From Epithemia pelagica (taxonomy: Eukaryota > Bacillariophyta > Bacillariophyceae > Surirellales > Surirellaceae), in the NCBI GenBank assembly GCA_946965045.2, contig OX337239.1, positions 1,922,001 to 1,986,000 on the forward strand: a stretch of DNA of 64,000 bases, written 5' to 3'. The position numbers and the translations under genes are program-made. This document shows positions 32,701-42,595 of the stretch, one piece after another (position 1 is the stretch's first letter; the number at the start of each line of letters is the position of its first letter). The notes below the pieces were generated by a model that saw only the letters and a program-made list of their open reading frames with translations, had not been told where the DNA came from and did not search any database.

Positions 32701-32890
32701 GGTCAATCATGCACTGAGCCATCAGTCTCATCCCAGAGAACGTGACCATCACGACAGAGAGGACTTCCATGGGCGAGAGGAATCTGGTGAAGTCGATGAT
32801 AATGACTCCAGCGATGACGCCACATCTACGGATCCCCAGCTTTCTCGCCCACAAATGAAACGAAGCAACACGACACTCAGTCTTACTTGA
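29762..32890 (+). CDS. Large four-TM membrane protein with disordered tails
   Basis: An intronless 1042-aa ORF from the ATG at 29762; family not recognised. The N-terminal 400 residues are disordered and Ser-rich. They carry short recurring boxes of the form [DS]G[ILV][FY][KR] (GDGIFKA, VDGLFRD, LSGVFRE, GDGLYKL, PDGVYKA, VSGVFRS). A Cys-containing segment (HFLCYLPPCVARWPGVLEQNRF) precedes four membrane helices: IFAVGFTFNLLALILMVAASMAF, FVISIVFNFIFIIKNMF, MATLSVFLGLYTILAY and WCMWIATGLKIVDAICNFI. The loop between helices 1 and 2 is long, with Cys and N-x-S/T sites, recalling tetraspan (claudin/PMP22-like) topology. The acidic C-terminal tail repeats SDLSD[EI]P three times. Confidence 0.8.
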   Translation: MQRLRVRRHMGPDPTFASSASGDEEDVGTDGDSLSHGGDGIFKAQEAIDADSASLNNLSDDGLHVAVADMNEPSLPTESLDVSVDGLFRDAIDSGHLSGVFREESFDLHEPVDDMAKEDDDQVIQHPPGDGLYKLKDKGSKASRSPKHPNVQVNVSATAEVNLPSPDGVYKAEGKEALQYIQSEMRKNKAMDYKSDFLDGPPRPSRISRSISTDSSTAAPNESKRYHRSTSSCSSTAPLRGYRRSTSSCSSSTVGRNNKSGRSRSFRSSFKRRSQATSSTAGVLTSFAITTVKPAPPPVYQQYIHDRVHGHSFVPRFEREALKANKNRRPKKNGKDEKKPERESMSSSSAGLGIDESEIEDPEKLFDFVSDAFMFNGDNVSGVFRSIQSYADSDRPDNLEEEEDPIDCKNRPPHFLCYLPPCVARWPGVLEQNRFCEAVGRIGLHDVFKNQRIARRRIFAVGFTFNLLALILMVAASMAFSRDYRILNHTSFAQGVASIPNHPPFLVKTGETKVATLYMGFRALTSNDGILVNPNSVLFTTFCRGHGLTSVSRSGGGDSGEEPMTQEDAFKEALAPEICGSCSQSSQGFVISIVFNFIFIIKNMFSDITRMYPKYDLNCPNFAGSLMATLSVFLGLYTILAYRSRCFTSLTKDLSDFGIITSDGGNTTLSFANSTLFLIPDHLRQNWEGYESEMNVNLEWEAGPGLWCMWIATGLKIVDAICNFIVPTPSITRDYQRREDYEYEFGDPGKFIDIEDDEDDLEDIDLEQPGDDETAKKRSKLENSEIVFAEFVGTRPEDSSAKWKNQDNDSPKWVYEGEPPDPVLVAHMREQMNRHVHDEPLDRKIGDKANNTRPYFVQMPSDLSDEPQDKVDTSRQESSYQRQPPSFLQLDSDLSDEPRDRRRGRTLQPVEEASSEFSELRHRDSDLSDIPEDQMRRTLAAQHFPENQFDHPFPTVDTDAVSLTSEDGHDLELDSNHEPVVNHALSHQSHPRERDHHDREDFHGREESGEVDDNDSSDDATSTDPQLSRPQMKRSNTTLSLT

Positions 32891-33408
32891 AGAACGTTGA
32901 TTAGCAAGGTGAAACAATCGAGAGGAGCATTACATGGCCATGTGGCATGTCTCCGTTAGACATGTAGCGTGTGACGATGTCCATGGAATGAAATGGGCTT
33001 CGAGGAAACGCTGCCAAGGTCATTTAAAGAACTTCATAGAGACAGCTGATCAACTTGAGTTTTGCCCTGTAATTGTTGTCGTATGAAGTGCTTGTCCTTG
33101 TTGACCGGTCCACTTTTCACTAGGAGTAACATGTTTTCTCTGTAGAACATGGTTGATGTAACATGTTGCCCTAAAGTTGTGATTTTGAATGAATCAAGCC
33201 ACTGGATGTTGAAGCTAAAAGAGTTGGTATTGATTGTCATCGGCAAAAGGTCCTCCATTTTCCATATTTTCACCTATGGTGGCGAGAGCGGGATAGGACT
33301 ACTGTCTCTACAATACCACAGTATACATATACATAGCTGCGTCTTGCAGTCTGTCCAACCAACACTTTTGCTCTCCTGTCTCCTCTGTTCCACAATTCTA
33401 AGGTTACC
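32891..33408. other. Intergenic region upstream of RRP43
   Basis: This 518-bp spacer has no gene; an ACTAGGAGTAAC copy of the recurrent motif sits at about 33118-33130. Confidence 0.4.
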
Positions 33409-34572
33409 ATGGGGACGATACCGAAACACCACGAAGGTAACAATGATACCAAGAGTAACAACGATGAGAACAACATGAAAGAATGGAGTGCTCTGATGGA
33501 TCAAATTGCGGTTAGCTTGGACTCCAAGGAATACGTTCAGCGATTTTGGAGAGAAGGAACACGTCCCGACGGTCGATTGTTTGCACAGACTCGGCCAACC
33601 TCGGTCCAATTGGGACCGCTACAAACGAGATATCCAGGAACTTCACTGTCAAACGACAGTGTAGTGGGATCATCGATGGTGGCATTGGGAGAGACTCGAG
33701 TTCTTGGTGGTGTCACCTTGGCGGTGGGGCAACAAGCGACGGCGGACCAAATGTCATCTTCATCTTCGACCAGCAGTTCTGTCATGCCAACGTGTCGAGG
33801 AGATGTCCTTGTTACACTATCACCACCTTGTGGAATCAATGATTCTCTCTTACAGCAACAATGGATTCCTATTCAAAATTATATACAAAGGATTCTGGAT
33901 GAAACATTGAATCTAGAACAATTGTCCTTGGAATCTTTGATGCCAAACTCAGTGGCCACTACGTCATCTTCCTCGTCTGCTGCTTCTTCTTCCAAGACAA
34001 AGATTTCCATGATGGCACTAAGGTTGAACGTAGCATTACAAGTTTTGAATCACGATGGAAATATATGGGATGCCGCCTTGTTAGCCAGCATAGCGGCACT
34101 CCACAACACAACGCTTCCCGACGAGAATGGGCTGTTGATGGATGACAATGGGCAAGTTTGGTTTCGAGAAGTACCAAACACAGAGTTCAAGAGGGGTTGC
34201 CCTTTCCAATTGCCCATTCTTCCCATTCCCCTGACTTTGGGTATGTGGGTAAATCATCACAGGGAGGAGAACGACAACCAGAAAGATGGTGGTATCGACT
34301 TGACCGGTCACCACTGGATTACGGATCCAACCTTGATGGAAGAAGAATCGGGACATCTAAATTCTGCCTTGACGGTCGTGGTGGATGCCGCTGCTGGAGG
34401 ACAAGAGGAATCGTCGGTGATTACACCGTCCATCTTGTCCTTGGAGTATTCGGGCACTGCGTCGATCGCTGTCGAAGACGATTTGCTTGTGGCGTTGCAC
34501 ATGGCATCAGCACGGGCCCAAGAAATGTGCAAGCTTCTTCGTTCTGGAAAAGTCGCAACAAGCTCAAAATAA
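33409..34572 (+). CDS. Exosome core subunit RRP43 (EXOSC8 type)
   Basis: RNase PH-fold ring subunit of the eukaryotic RNA exosome, which processes and degrades RNA from the 3' end; eukaryotic ring subunits are catalytically inactive. An intronless 387-aa ORF from the ATG at 33409. The family start RFWREGTRPDGRLFAQTRPTSVQLG is clear, followed by GSSMVALGETRVLGGVTLAV, LNHDGNIWDAALLASIAALHNTTLP and a C-terminal SGTASIAVEDDLLVALHMASARAQEM. RRP43 fits better than RRP42 or RRP45 by overall pattern, but telling the three apart by eye is uncertain. Ser-rich inserts, for example TTSSSSSAASSSK, make it longer than the human protein. Confidence 0.8.
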   Translation: MGTIPKHHEGNNDTKSNNDENNMKEWSALMDQIAVSLDSKEYVQRFWREGTRPDGRLFAQTRPTSVQLGPLQTRYPGTSLSNDSVVGSSMVALGETRVLGGVTLAVGQQATADQMSSSSSTSSSVMPTCRGDVLVTLSPPCGINDSLLQQQWIPIQNYIQRILDETLNLEQLSLESLMPNSVATTSSSSSAASSSKTKISMMALRLNVALQVLNHDGNIWDAALLASIAALHNTTLPDENGLLMDDNGQVWFREVPNTEFKRGCPFQLPILPIPLTLGMWVNHHREENDNQKDGGIDLTGHHWITDPTLMEEESGHLNSALTVVVDAAAGGQEESSVITPSILSLEYSGTASIAVEDDLLVALHMASARAQEMCKLLRSGKVATSSK

Positions 34573-35513
34573 GTGTAATGGCGCTGGAAACTCAGTAATG
34601 CTTGGTCGCAGACACGAATTACATTGACTAAATGAGAACGAATACTGCTGTCTGTTTCCAGTTGCAACAGAGTGAAATTACGCCACCAGGATTTCTGGCA
34701 AGTGATGGAATGCCATGCTGATTCTTTATCTGTTAGTCCGTCGTCGTTGTCGACCTTGGGGTCGACAATGAGATTGAGACTCGTTTCGAACAAACAAAGG
34801 CACAAGAGGCATCACAAAGATTGGATTGGATTAGAGGTACCCCCTTCCACTCAAAACAAAGCATTGTGGCTTTTCAATGTCCGGGCACAATTGTAACTCT
34901 CTTGGGTCTTGGCTAGATTTGCAAACAACTTTGTGTCTATCCTTTTTTGCCTTTGTATTCAATGTTCCTTTTTCTTTTTCAACTAGAGACGGCAATGTGT
35001 TTGAACGTGAGTAGTTCATTGTCTGGAGTACCTAGGAGTACCGCCATGGAGAATAGTAAAAGGACAAAGGGTAGGGTTAGGAATATAGTGTTCGGCATGC
35101 GCGAAATGATTCGGAAGTGGGGGAGAGATGGGGGACAGGAGCCGACGGTTTTGTGCGTCTGTCCCAACCAACAAAAGAATTTCCACTTTTTCAGAAAACG
35201 AAAAATCTTTCGCTGACTCAAAAATCCATGTCGCACGGTCACGCACTTCTTTCTCTCTTTTCGCTTTGAAGTGTGTGCGGTGGCAAAGGCAACCTCAACT
35301 TTGGAGTACTTGTTGAATAAGAGAAATCGCATGCAAGAGCAAAGAGCACAATCGCAAAGAATAATTACAGGTTCAGAGACTGTTCGGATCGCTCATCCTG
35401 TTGCAACGACAAGCTCAGTACCCTTGAACGAAGACATCCATAGCTCAGTACCAAGCGGAAAGAGGTCATTGACAACGAGCCCATCCATTCGAACAGACAA
35501 AATATTCATCAGA
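34573..35513. other. Intergenic region
   Basis: About 0.94 kb between RRP43 and the hydrolase. A motif pair GGAGTACCTAGGAGTACC lies at about 35026-35043. The hydrolase frame stays open upstream to 35271, with another in-frame ATG at 35331, so its start could lie within this stretch. Confidence 0.4.
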
Positions 35514-38373
35514 ATGAACGTGGATGGCATGTCTCCGTGTCTAATGTTGGCTTTTGTCAGCTTGTTGCTGTCAACGACGGCTGCTTGGAATGCATTTCCT
35601 TCGTTTGCGGTACGAACCGTTCCCAACACCATGGCTGGACGATCGTTGGATTCGAGCGCCGCTCGAAGTAGCAGTACACTCAGTACACCACCCACCCTGT
35701 CGCCCTTGACGGTCGATGAGGAGGAACAAGCATCGCCGTACCAGGTGGCGCCTCTCTGGCCCTCGCATTCCAATGGATATGCGCACAAGAGCAACGATAC
35801 GGTAGCGGTGATTCAAACTTCAAGTCTATCGACAATCCCAACGCCCGAGACTCTGGTCAGTGTGGTTGGTGATAGTGCTCTTGCCATGGAATCGGACGAA
35901 CAATCAATGGAACTATTAACATTGGAACTTCAAGCGCAAGCCGCAACGGATGCCTCGTCCTTTGAAGCGACCAAGTTTCATCCATGGATTACCAATTGTC
36001 ATGTTCAGACCATTGGTGGCTTTGTCTTGCGCGATACCCCGGCAGCCTTTTTGCCCAAACACAATCCCTTGGGTTCGGTCCGTCGCATATGGCAAGGCAT
36101 TCAGTCCAAAGTACAGAAACCTGCGGATGACAATGGACCAGCGTGCAGTCGGTCCGATTTCTGGGATGTTCGACAAACCATTCCAACCAAGGATGGAGAT
36201 TGGTTTCATGCCGACACCAAATACGCCATTGGCACCGCTTCGGCGGGTGGCCAAAAGAAAATGAAACAGACTCCCTTTTTTCTTTCCGAAACATTGCCCA
36301 CTATCAACCACAAGAACGACAATCATGATGACCATCATCCTCTGATCGATGTCTCCACGATGGAGCACTTGTCGTCTTCCAGTAGTACGGACCGTCGTCC
36401 TACCCATGTCGTGTTGATTCATGGACTGGAATCCAACTCCAACTCTTCCTTGTCCAAACAAATTGCTCAGGCCTGTCACGAACAAGATATGACCGTGACC
36501 TGCCTCAATTTCCGATCCTGCTCCATGGATGGCCAAGGCAAAACGCTTCCGAATGAATTACTGGGAGGATGTAAGTTTCGTTTTCTGTTGACCTACCGGA
36601 GGAGCGAATATGTTGAACGGACTCTGGGTCGTACCTCGTTGGACTGCATTGCCGTGGTATGCAAACTCTTGTCAGAATTTTCTCACCAAAAGTATTTTCT
36701 GTGTTCTTTCTGTTTCTAGACCACCTCGGCTTTACGGATGATCTCAAGTACTATTTGGAACTCAACAAGAACAAGAATGAAGACATTTATCTCGTTGGGT
36801 ACGCCTTTTTTCTTCTGTATTGTCTCGAGTACATTCAAATCGCAGACTCTCACCTTCTTCTCTTGTTTAATCTTTGTTAGCTTCTCACTGGGTGCCAATG
36901 TCGTACTCAAGGCACTGGGCGAATTGGGCATCAAGGCGGTGCAAGACTATGGTATCCGTGGTGCTGCCGTGGCCTGTGCACCCTTTGAACAAGAAACAAA
37001 TGCCAAAGCTTTGGCACGGCCTGGTGTGAATCGATTCATTTACACCAACGGTTTGCTCAAGAGCTTGAAACGCAAAGCCGTGGATCAATGGAAACAATTC
37101 TGTTCCTCAGAAGCGGATCCAGAGTCTCCGTCGGCCAAGGCAGTGCGCGAGTACGAAAAGAAGTTTCAAGATCGCTGTTCGGATGCCATGGAAGATTTCT
37201 CCAAAGCCCTGCAACGTACATGGGTGGACATGGATGACATTATCAAAGGTCCCCGGGAAGGCGTGGTACAAGGAGTGTCTGAGCTTGTCGATTCCGTTGG
37301 TAAATTTTTGGATGGACTTGGAAAGGTCGAACCTGAAACGTCCCAACGAAAGCCCTGCACGGAATCCGCTCCCGCACCCTCAATCACGCCTGCTTGGGCC
37401 TTGAAGGATGTTTCATCTGTCACCAATGTACCGAAACTACGGCTTGAAGAAATGAAACAAATTTGGAAGTCTTTTACAAACGGTTTCTCCAAAATACAAA
37501 CGGGTGTGTCTCGTGAAACAATCTTGGCCTCAGCCATCATGGGATCTCTGGTCGCGACAAATGCTGGATCAATGGACCACTTGGATGTGGCAGTCGCAAC
37601 AGGTCTGCTGGCGGCTTACTCATCTCTCCTCAAAGGTCCTGTAGGTGCTGCCATGAGGGTAATGGGGAATCTGGGACTTTCCGTCTCTCTCCTTGGCCAA
37701 GAACTTTTGAGACAGTCTCAAGTAGTTCGTCAAGAGCGCGCAGCGGAACTGGCGGCTTTGCCAACGGCCCATACGGACATGAGTGATAAGTTAGTACCAA
37801 CCAAAGGCAAGGACTTGTTTGATTTGCCACGTGCTCTTGCTGCCAAAACCATTACAGAATTTGACGACGCCTTTATTGCTCCCATTTATGGATTTGATGA
37901 CTGTTGGGACTATTATCGAAAGACATCATCTGTATTCTTCCTGGAAGATATTGTTGTTCCTACGTTGGTAGTCAATGCACAGGATGGTAAGTAAAGGCTT
38001 GTAGCGGGTCGCTGGATTTGAAACTCGTAGCATCACATTCCGATCCATGTTTTTGTTTTGTTTGTTGTCGGTGTTGTGTTGAACAGATCCCTTCTTTGAT
38101 CCATCCGTGCATCCCGTTGAGAAGACCGTCGACGGTGGTGGACGTGCCCCAGTCAAGCTGGTACGAACCGATTCTGGAGGTCATTTAGGTTTCTGCTTTC
38201 AGCAAGTAGAGGGTAATCAGGTTGACGGGGAAGCGGCAACGTCGAATGGCGTCAGTTGGATGCCATCGGAACTAGCTCGCTTCCTAGGACATATTCAAGG
38301 ACGAAGGAGGTCCAAGCGTGCGCTTCTTCAACATTTATTGCCAGTCGAACAACTCTATGGGGAACCACGATAA
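35514..38373 (+). CDS. Alpha/beta hydrolase (EMB8/YheT-like) with a large inserted domain
   Basis: My model has exons 35514-36570, 36720-36798, 36881-37986 and 38087-38373, with introns of 149, 82 and 100 bp (phases 1, 2, 1), giving 842 aa. The N-terminus is a signal-like segment. The family start HPWITNCHVQTIGG, the oxyanion-side motif VVLIHGLESNSNSS and the nucleophile elbow GFSLGAN (Ser about 381) are all present. The acid Asp lies in NAQDDPFFDP (about 747-748) and the His in DSGGHLGF (about 780), so a full Ser-Asp-His triad is visible. About 240 extra residues with hydrophobic helices separate nucleophile and acid, where EMB8/YheT proteins are compact. Lipid or ester hydrolysis is inferred; the substrate is unknown. 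Confidence 0.85.
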
Positions 38374-38642
38374 TCCTGGTATCGACCGAGTGTTTTGGCT
38401 TGTGAAAAATGTTAGACGTTAGATCTGTCTGAACCAAGGCCGGTGGTGTACACACAACATTGTCCACGTTGAAAAACCGGAATTTTAGATGGTTCCCTGT
38501 CCTGTATTACACATTAGATGTACATTAATGCTTTCCCATTTGTTACGGCTTTTGGCCCTGAAACTAGAAGAAAAAACAAATTGGCCGGTTCAGGTTGTGT
38601 TGCAAAGGACATATTTAGATTCATTTTCTCCTAACTATAAAT

Positions 38643-38723
38643 GACACGTTGGCCGAGTGGTTAAGGCGACTGACTCGAAATCAGTTGGGGTCACCCGCGT
38701 AGGTTCGAGTCCTGCACGTGTCG
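38643..38723 (+). tRNA. tRNA-Ser (CGA)
   Basis: An 81-nt gene. The acceptor stem GACACGT pairs with ACGTGTC, followed by a G discriminator. The A-box region TGGCCGAGTGG and B-box GGTTCGAGTCC are intact. The anticodon stem ACTGA/TCAGT holds the loop CTCGAAA with anticodon CGA, reading UCG. The long variable arm is typical of serine tRNAs. No intron and no encoded CCA. Confidence 0.95.
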
Positions 38724-40420
38724 ATTTACTTTTGTCCAGATTGGACGTATCGAGGGTAGTAGAGTTATCTAGAAAAGCTTGTAATGTTAGTTGATGCGCG
38801 TCGTAGGAGGTTGTTTTGATGGTAATCTTTACTCTAAGAAGGAAGCCTTTTGCTTTACATGTTTGACGACCTAGATCCCGAACTGATTCGAATATTCCGT
38901 CCATGCATGCGCAACTGTTTGGAAAGCTACGTGGCCTAGGGGATACTTCGAAAGAGGGGAACAAATACTCACACTTGGGTGAAAGAAGTGCTTTCTGCTG
39001 TTTACATTCACTCATTTCTGCTGCGATTAATTCCACTCAAATCCACACTTATAATCAAAGGTCCAAAGTGTTTTGTCTTACATGCGAGATCGATGGAGTT
39101 CGTCTATTAGCAAGGCAAAGGCCACCATAAGACCAGGATCATGATTCGAGTGTGCTTGGACGTGGACATTCCAGTCTTGTCCTGTTTCTTGAATAGAGGC
39201 GTAGGACGATCCCTTACCCACTGTGGTTCTGACATTGCGTTGCGAGACAGTGGTAGAATGGGTGGCAACTTTGACGGCATAGTGCTTGGGTTTGGTATCG
39301 TTTCGGCCTTGAAAGAAACCACGTACACCACCACTGCTTCCTTCTCGTTCAGCGGTATATTGCCATCCATTGTGCATGGTTAGATGAAATTTTCGTTTCG
39401 AACCATTTGTGAGCATGCTATCGGCCTTGGCAAGAGACCCCCAGGTGTAGAGAGGGCGGCCATCATCGTATTTCATGGTAATACTTGGTTTCTGATTCGG
39501 TACGTAGGGCACAAAGCCAAATACATGGAACTTGTCGGGATTTTGCGGGTCGTTTTTGCGCATTACAGCACAGGGCTGTGGAGGGGTCGTGCTCGTATCA
39601 AACAAAATGACTTGCGAGCCTTTAGCCGTTACTTTTGATTGCAAACGAAGCGGAAAGGCTGCTCCCGTATCTGTATATATGCCCAATTCATGTTCCGGGG
39701 TACCCTGTAGCCAAAGATTACGTTTAACGGTGATGCGATACTCCTTCCCCGGCGAAAGAGAAGGGACAAGTTGAACTTTGTGGCCCGATAAAAGTGATGC
39801 TGTCGTGGTGGTAGCAGTTGTGACAGTCGTTGCCGCGGCTGGAACCATGGCTGCTGCGGGCGGTGCCGAAGGCGCTACCACGACATCGGAAGCAGCGACA
39901 GCAATCTCAGGATCCTCGATTGGAGTAGCAGTTGCTGTGGCGACGGCAATTTCGGGTTCGTCTTCGGTCAGTTTGGTACTGGGCGTGGCAGGAACAAATA
40001 TCTCCGTCTCTTGCGTAGCCGGAGGGGCCGATGGGGCCGGATTAACATGTGCGTAGGGATTGAAGGGTTGGACGGGGTCTGTCCATTGTATAATATGTAT
40101 AGATATGGCCCAAGGAAACAGATAACGAGGAAAACAACAAAAGGCACGGATGAGTCAATCGACAATCAAGAAAGTGACATCGAAACAGGTGCAGACATTC
40201 TTTGCTTCTCTGGATGGTGACCTTTTAGGTTTATCATTTCCCATTTCAGGGTAACGACGTCTTTTCACCTACCTTGCTTTGTCATGGTCAATACAACGGA
40301 TTCTTTTTTTTTGGAAACAACACAGTGATCTCTGAAACAAGAAGTGGGATTCAATTCCAGTCTTGATCTTGAGCGACCAAAAAATGCAATGATATGCGCG
40401 ATTTAAATAAAATGTGTGGA
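38656..40420 (+). repeat. 1765-bp tandem duplication, unit 1
   Basis: The unit starts inside tRNA-Ser, at AGTGGTTAAGG, and ends just before the same string recurs at 40421. Reading landmarks across both copies at a constant offset of 1765, I found one difference: T at 40043 versus C at 41808. Confidence 0.95.
39078..40285 (-). CDS. LURP-one-related / tubby-C-like protein, copy A
   Basis: My model uses a 13-nt first exon (40285-40273, MTKQ), an intron 40272-40079 (GTAGGT...ACAG, 194 bp, phase 1) and exon 40078-39078, giving 337 aa. An Ala/Thr/Pro-rich N-terminal region of about 140 residues leads into the domain. There RITVKRNLWLQG, FHVFGFVPYVPNQ, WQYTAEREG and the closing DPGLMVAFALLIDEL suggest the LURP-one/phospholipid-scramblase beta-barrel fold. 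Known members bind membranes or act in stress responses; the role here is unknown. The near-identical copy B lies 1765 bp downstream in coordinates, from a tandem duplication that includes both promoter and 3' region. Confidence 0.75.
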
Positions 40421-40488
40421 AGTGGTTAAGGCGACTGACTCGAAATCAGTTGGGGTCACCCGCGTAGGTTCGAGTCCTGCACGTGTCG
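40421..40488 (+). pseudogene. 5'-truncated tRNA-Ser copy
   Basis: Duplicate of tRNA-Ser lacking its first 13 nt, so it has no 5' acceptor strand and only part of the D arm. The bases placed before it (AATGTGTGGA) do not pair with ACGTGTC. The B box and anticodon CGA are intact, but it cannot fold into a tRNA. Confidence 0.9.
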
Positions 40489-40842
40489 ATTTACTTTTGT
40501 CCAGATTGGACGTATCGAGGGTAGTAGAGTTATCTAGAAAAGCTTGTAATGTTAGTTGATGCGCGTCGTAGGAGGTTGTTTTGATGGTAATCTTTACTCT
40601 AAGAAGGAAGCCTTTTGCTTTACATGTTTGACGACCTAGATCCCGAACTGATTCGAATATTCCGTCCATGCATGCGCAACTGTTTGGAAAGCTACGTGGC
40701 CTAGGGGATACTTCGAAAGAGGGGAACAAATACTCACACTTGGGTGAAAGAAGTGCTTTCTGCTGTTTACATTCACTCATTTCTGCTGCGATTAATTCCA
40801 CTCAAATCCACACTTATAATCAAAGGTCCAAAGTGTTTTGTC

Positions 40843-42050
40843 TTACATGCGAGATCGATGGAGTTCGTCTATTAGCAAGGCAAAGGCCACCATAAGACCA
40901 GGATCATGATTCGAGTGTGCTTGGACGTGGACATTCCAGTCTTGTCCTGTTTCTTGAATAGAGGCGTAGGACGATCCCTTACCCACTGTGGTTCTGACAT
41001 TGCGTTGCGAGACAGTGGTAGAATGGGTGGCAACTTTGACGGCATAGTGCTTGGGTTTGGTATCGTTTCGGCCTTGAAAGAAACCACGTACACCACCACT
41101 GCTTCCTTCTCGTTCAGCGGTATATTGCCATCCATTGTGCATGGTTAGATGAAATTTTCGTTTCGAACCATTTGTGAGCATGCTATCGGCCTTGGCAAGA
41201 GACCCCCAGGTGTAGAGAGGGCGGCCATCATCGTATTTCATGGTAATACTTGGTTTCTGATTCGGTACGTAGGGCACAAAGCCAAATACATGGAACTTGT
41301 CGGGATTTTGCGGGTCGTTTTTGCGCATTACAGCACAGGGCTGTGGAGGGGTCGTGCTCGTATCAAACAAAATGACTTGCGAGCCTTTAGCCGTTACTTT
41401 TGATTGCAAACGAAGCGGAAAGGCTGCTCCCGTATCTGTATATATGCCCAATTCATGTTCCGGGGTACCCTGTAGCCAAAGATTACGTTTAACGGTGATG
41501 CGATACTCCTTCCCCGGCGAAAGAGAAGGGACAAGTTGAACTTTGTGGCCCGATAAAAGTGATGCTGTCGTGGTGGTAGCAGTTGTGACAGTCGTTGCCG
41601 CGGCTGGAACCATGGCTGCTGCGGGCGGTGCCGAAGGCGCTACCACGACATCGGAAGCAGCGACAGCAATCTCAGGATCCTCGATTGGAGTAGCAGTTGC
41701 TGTGGCGACGGCAATTTCGGGTTCGTCTTCGGTCAGTTTGGTACTGGGCGTGGCAGGAACAAATATCTCCGTCTCTTGCGTAGCCGGAGGGGCCGATGGG
41801 GCCGGATCAACATGTGCGTAGGGATTGAAGGGTTGGACGGGGTCTGTCCATTGTATAATATGTATAGATATGGCCCAAGGAAACAGATAACGAGGAAAAC
41901 AACAAAAGGCACGGATGAGTCAATCGACAATCAAGAAAGTGACATCGAAACAGGTGCAGACATTCTTTGCTTCTCTGGATGGTGACCTTTTAGGTTTATC
42001 ATTTCCCATTTCAGGGTAACGACGTCTTTTCACCTACCTTGCTTTGTCAT
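40843..42050 (-). CDS. LURP-one-related / tubby-C-like protein, copy B
   Basis: The product of the second duplication unit. Exons 42050-42038 and 41843-40843 flank the same 194-bp intron and give 337 aa. The only coding difference I found from copy A is residue 17: Asn (AAT) in copy A and Asp (GAT) here, in the disordered N-terminal region. Splice sites, domain and 3' region are otherwise the same by eye, so both genes should be functional and the duplication must be recent. An assembly artefact is possible, but the single difference and the sharp breakpoint inside the tRNA argue for a real duplication or for two haplotypes joined together. Confidence 0.75.
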
Positions 42051-42185
42051 GGTCAATACAACGGATTCTTTTTTTTTGGAAACAACACAGTGATCTCTGA
42101 AACAAGAAGTGGGATTCAATTCCAGTCTTGATCTTGAGCGACCAAAAAATGCAATGATATGCGCGATTTAAATAAAATGTGTGGA

Positions 42186-42595
42186 AAAACGTCTAGCTAG
42201 GAGTATCTAGGAGGTACCCCTAAGGTAGGCCCTATCAGTTCCCCCAATTCAGAGCTCCAACTTTCATCTCGCTCTAGTTTTATGAATAAGGAACTATGTA
42301 ACATGGTAAACGATTCCACTGGGGAACCAAAGAGACAGCGTGACAAGCGTCTTGACAGCGAAGTTGGATCGCTTTTGAAGCAGCGCCATCATATCAGAGT
42401 AAAAGCAGACCGTGAACCTTTGCGTGCTCGAGCATGCCTCCAGAACTCGATCATGCAGTGCCCTTACAACTAAACTTGCAGGCTTTCCATCGAATTGAAG
42501 GATTTCGTACCAGCCCAACAGACATCGGGTTTCCCTGGTAGTCCTTCTAAGACCGTGTTGCTCGTTATTTGTCTTATTCGGCAATCTCCAATCGC
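42186..42595. other. Intergenic region after the duplication
   Basis: This 410-bp spacer holds a CTAGCTAGGAGTATCTAGGAGG cluster at about 42192-42213 of the recurrent intergenic motif, immediately beyond the duplication boundary. No gene was seen. Confidence 0.4.

Larger units (their letters stand above)
40421..42185 (+). repeat. 1765-bp tandem duplication, unit 2
   Basis: Second copy, ending at GTGTGGA before unique sequence. Same internal order as unit 1: truncated tRNA, spacer, LURP-one-like gene on the minus strand, and its 5' region. Confidence 0.95.

Noticed and set aside
38635-39036. 133-codon minus-strand ORF through the tRNA-Ser gene (repeated at 40403-40801)
   Set aside because: It lacks an ATG start and reads the tRNA antisense, a frequent source of false proteins. 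Its duplication is explained by the 1765-bp unit.
39968-40165. 65-codon minus-strand ORF with a hydrophobic stretch
   Set aside because: It overlaps the intron and 5' coding part of the LURP-one-like gene in another frame; the spliced model explains the region better.
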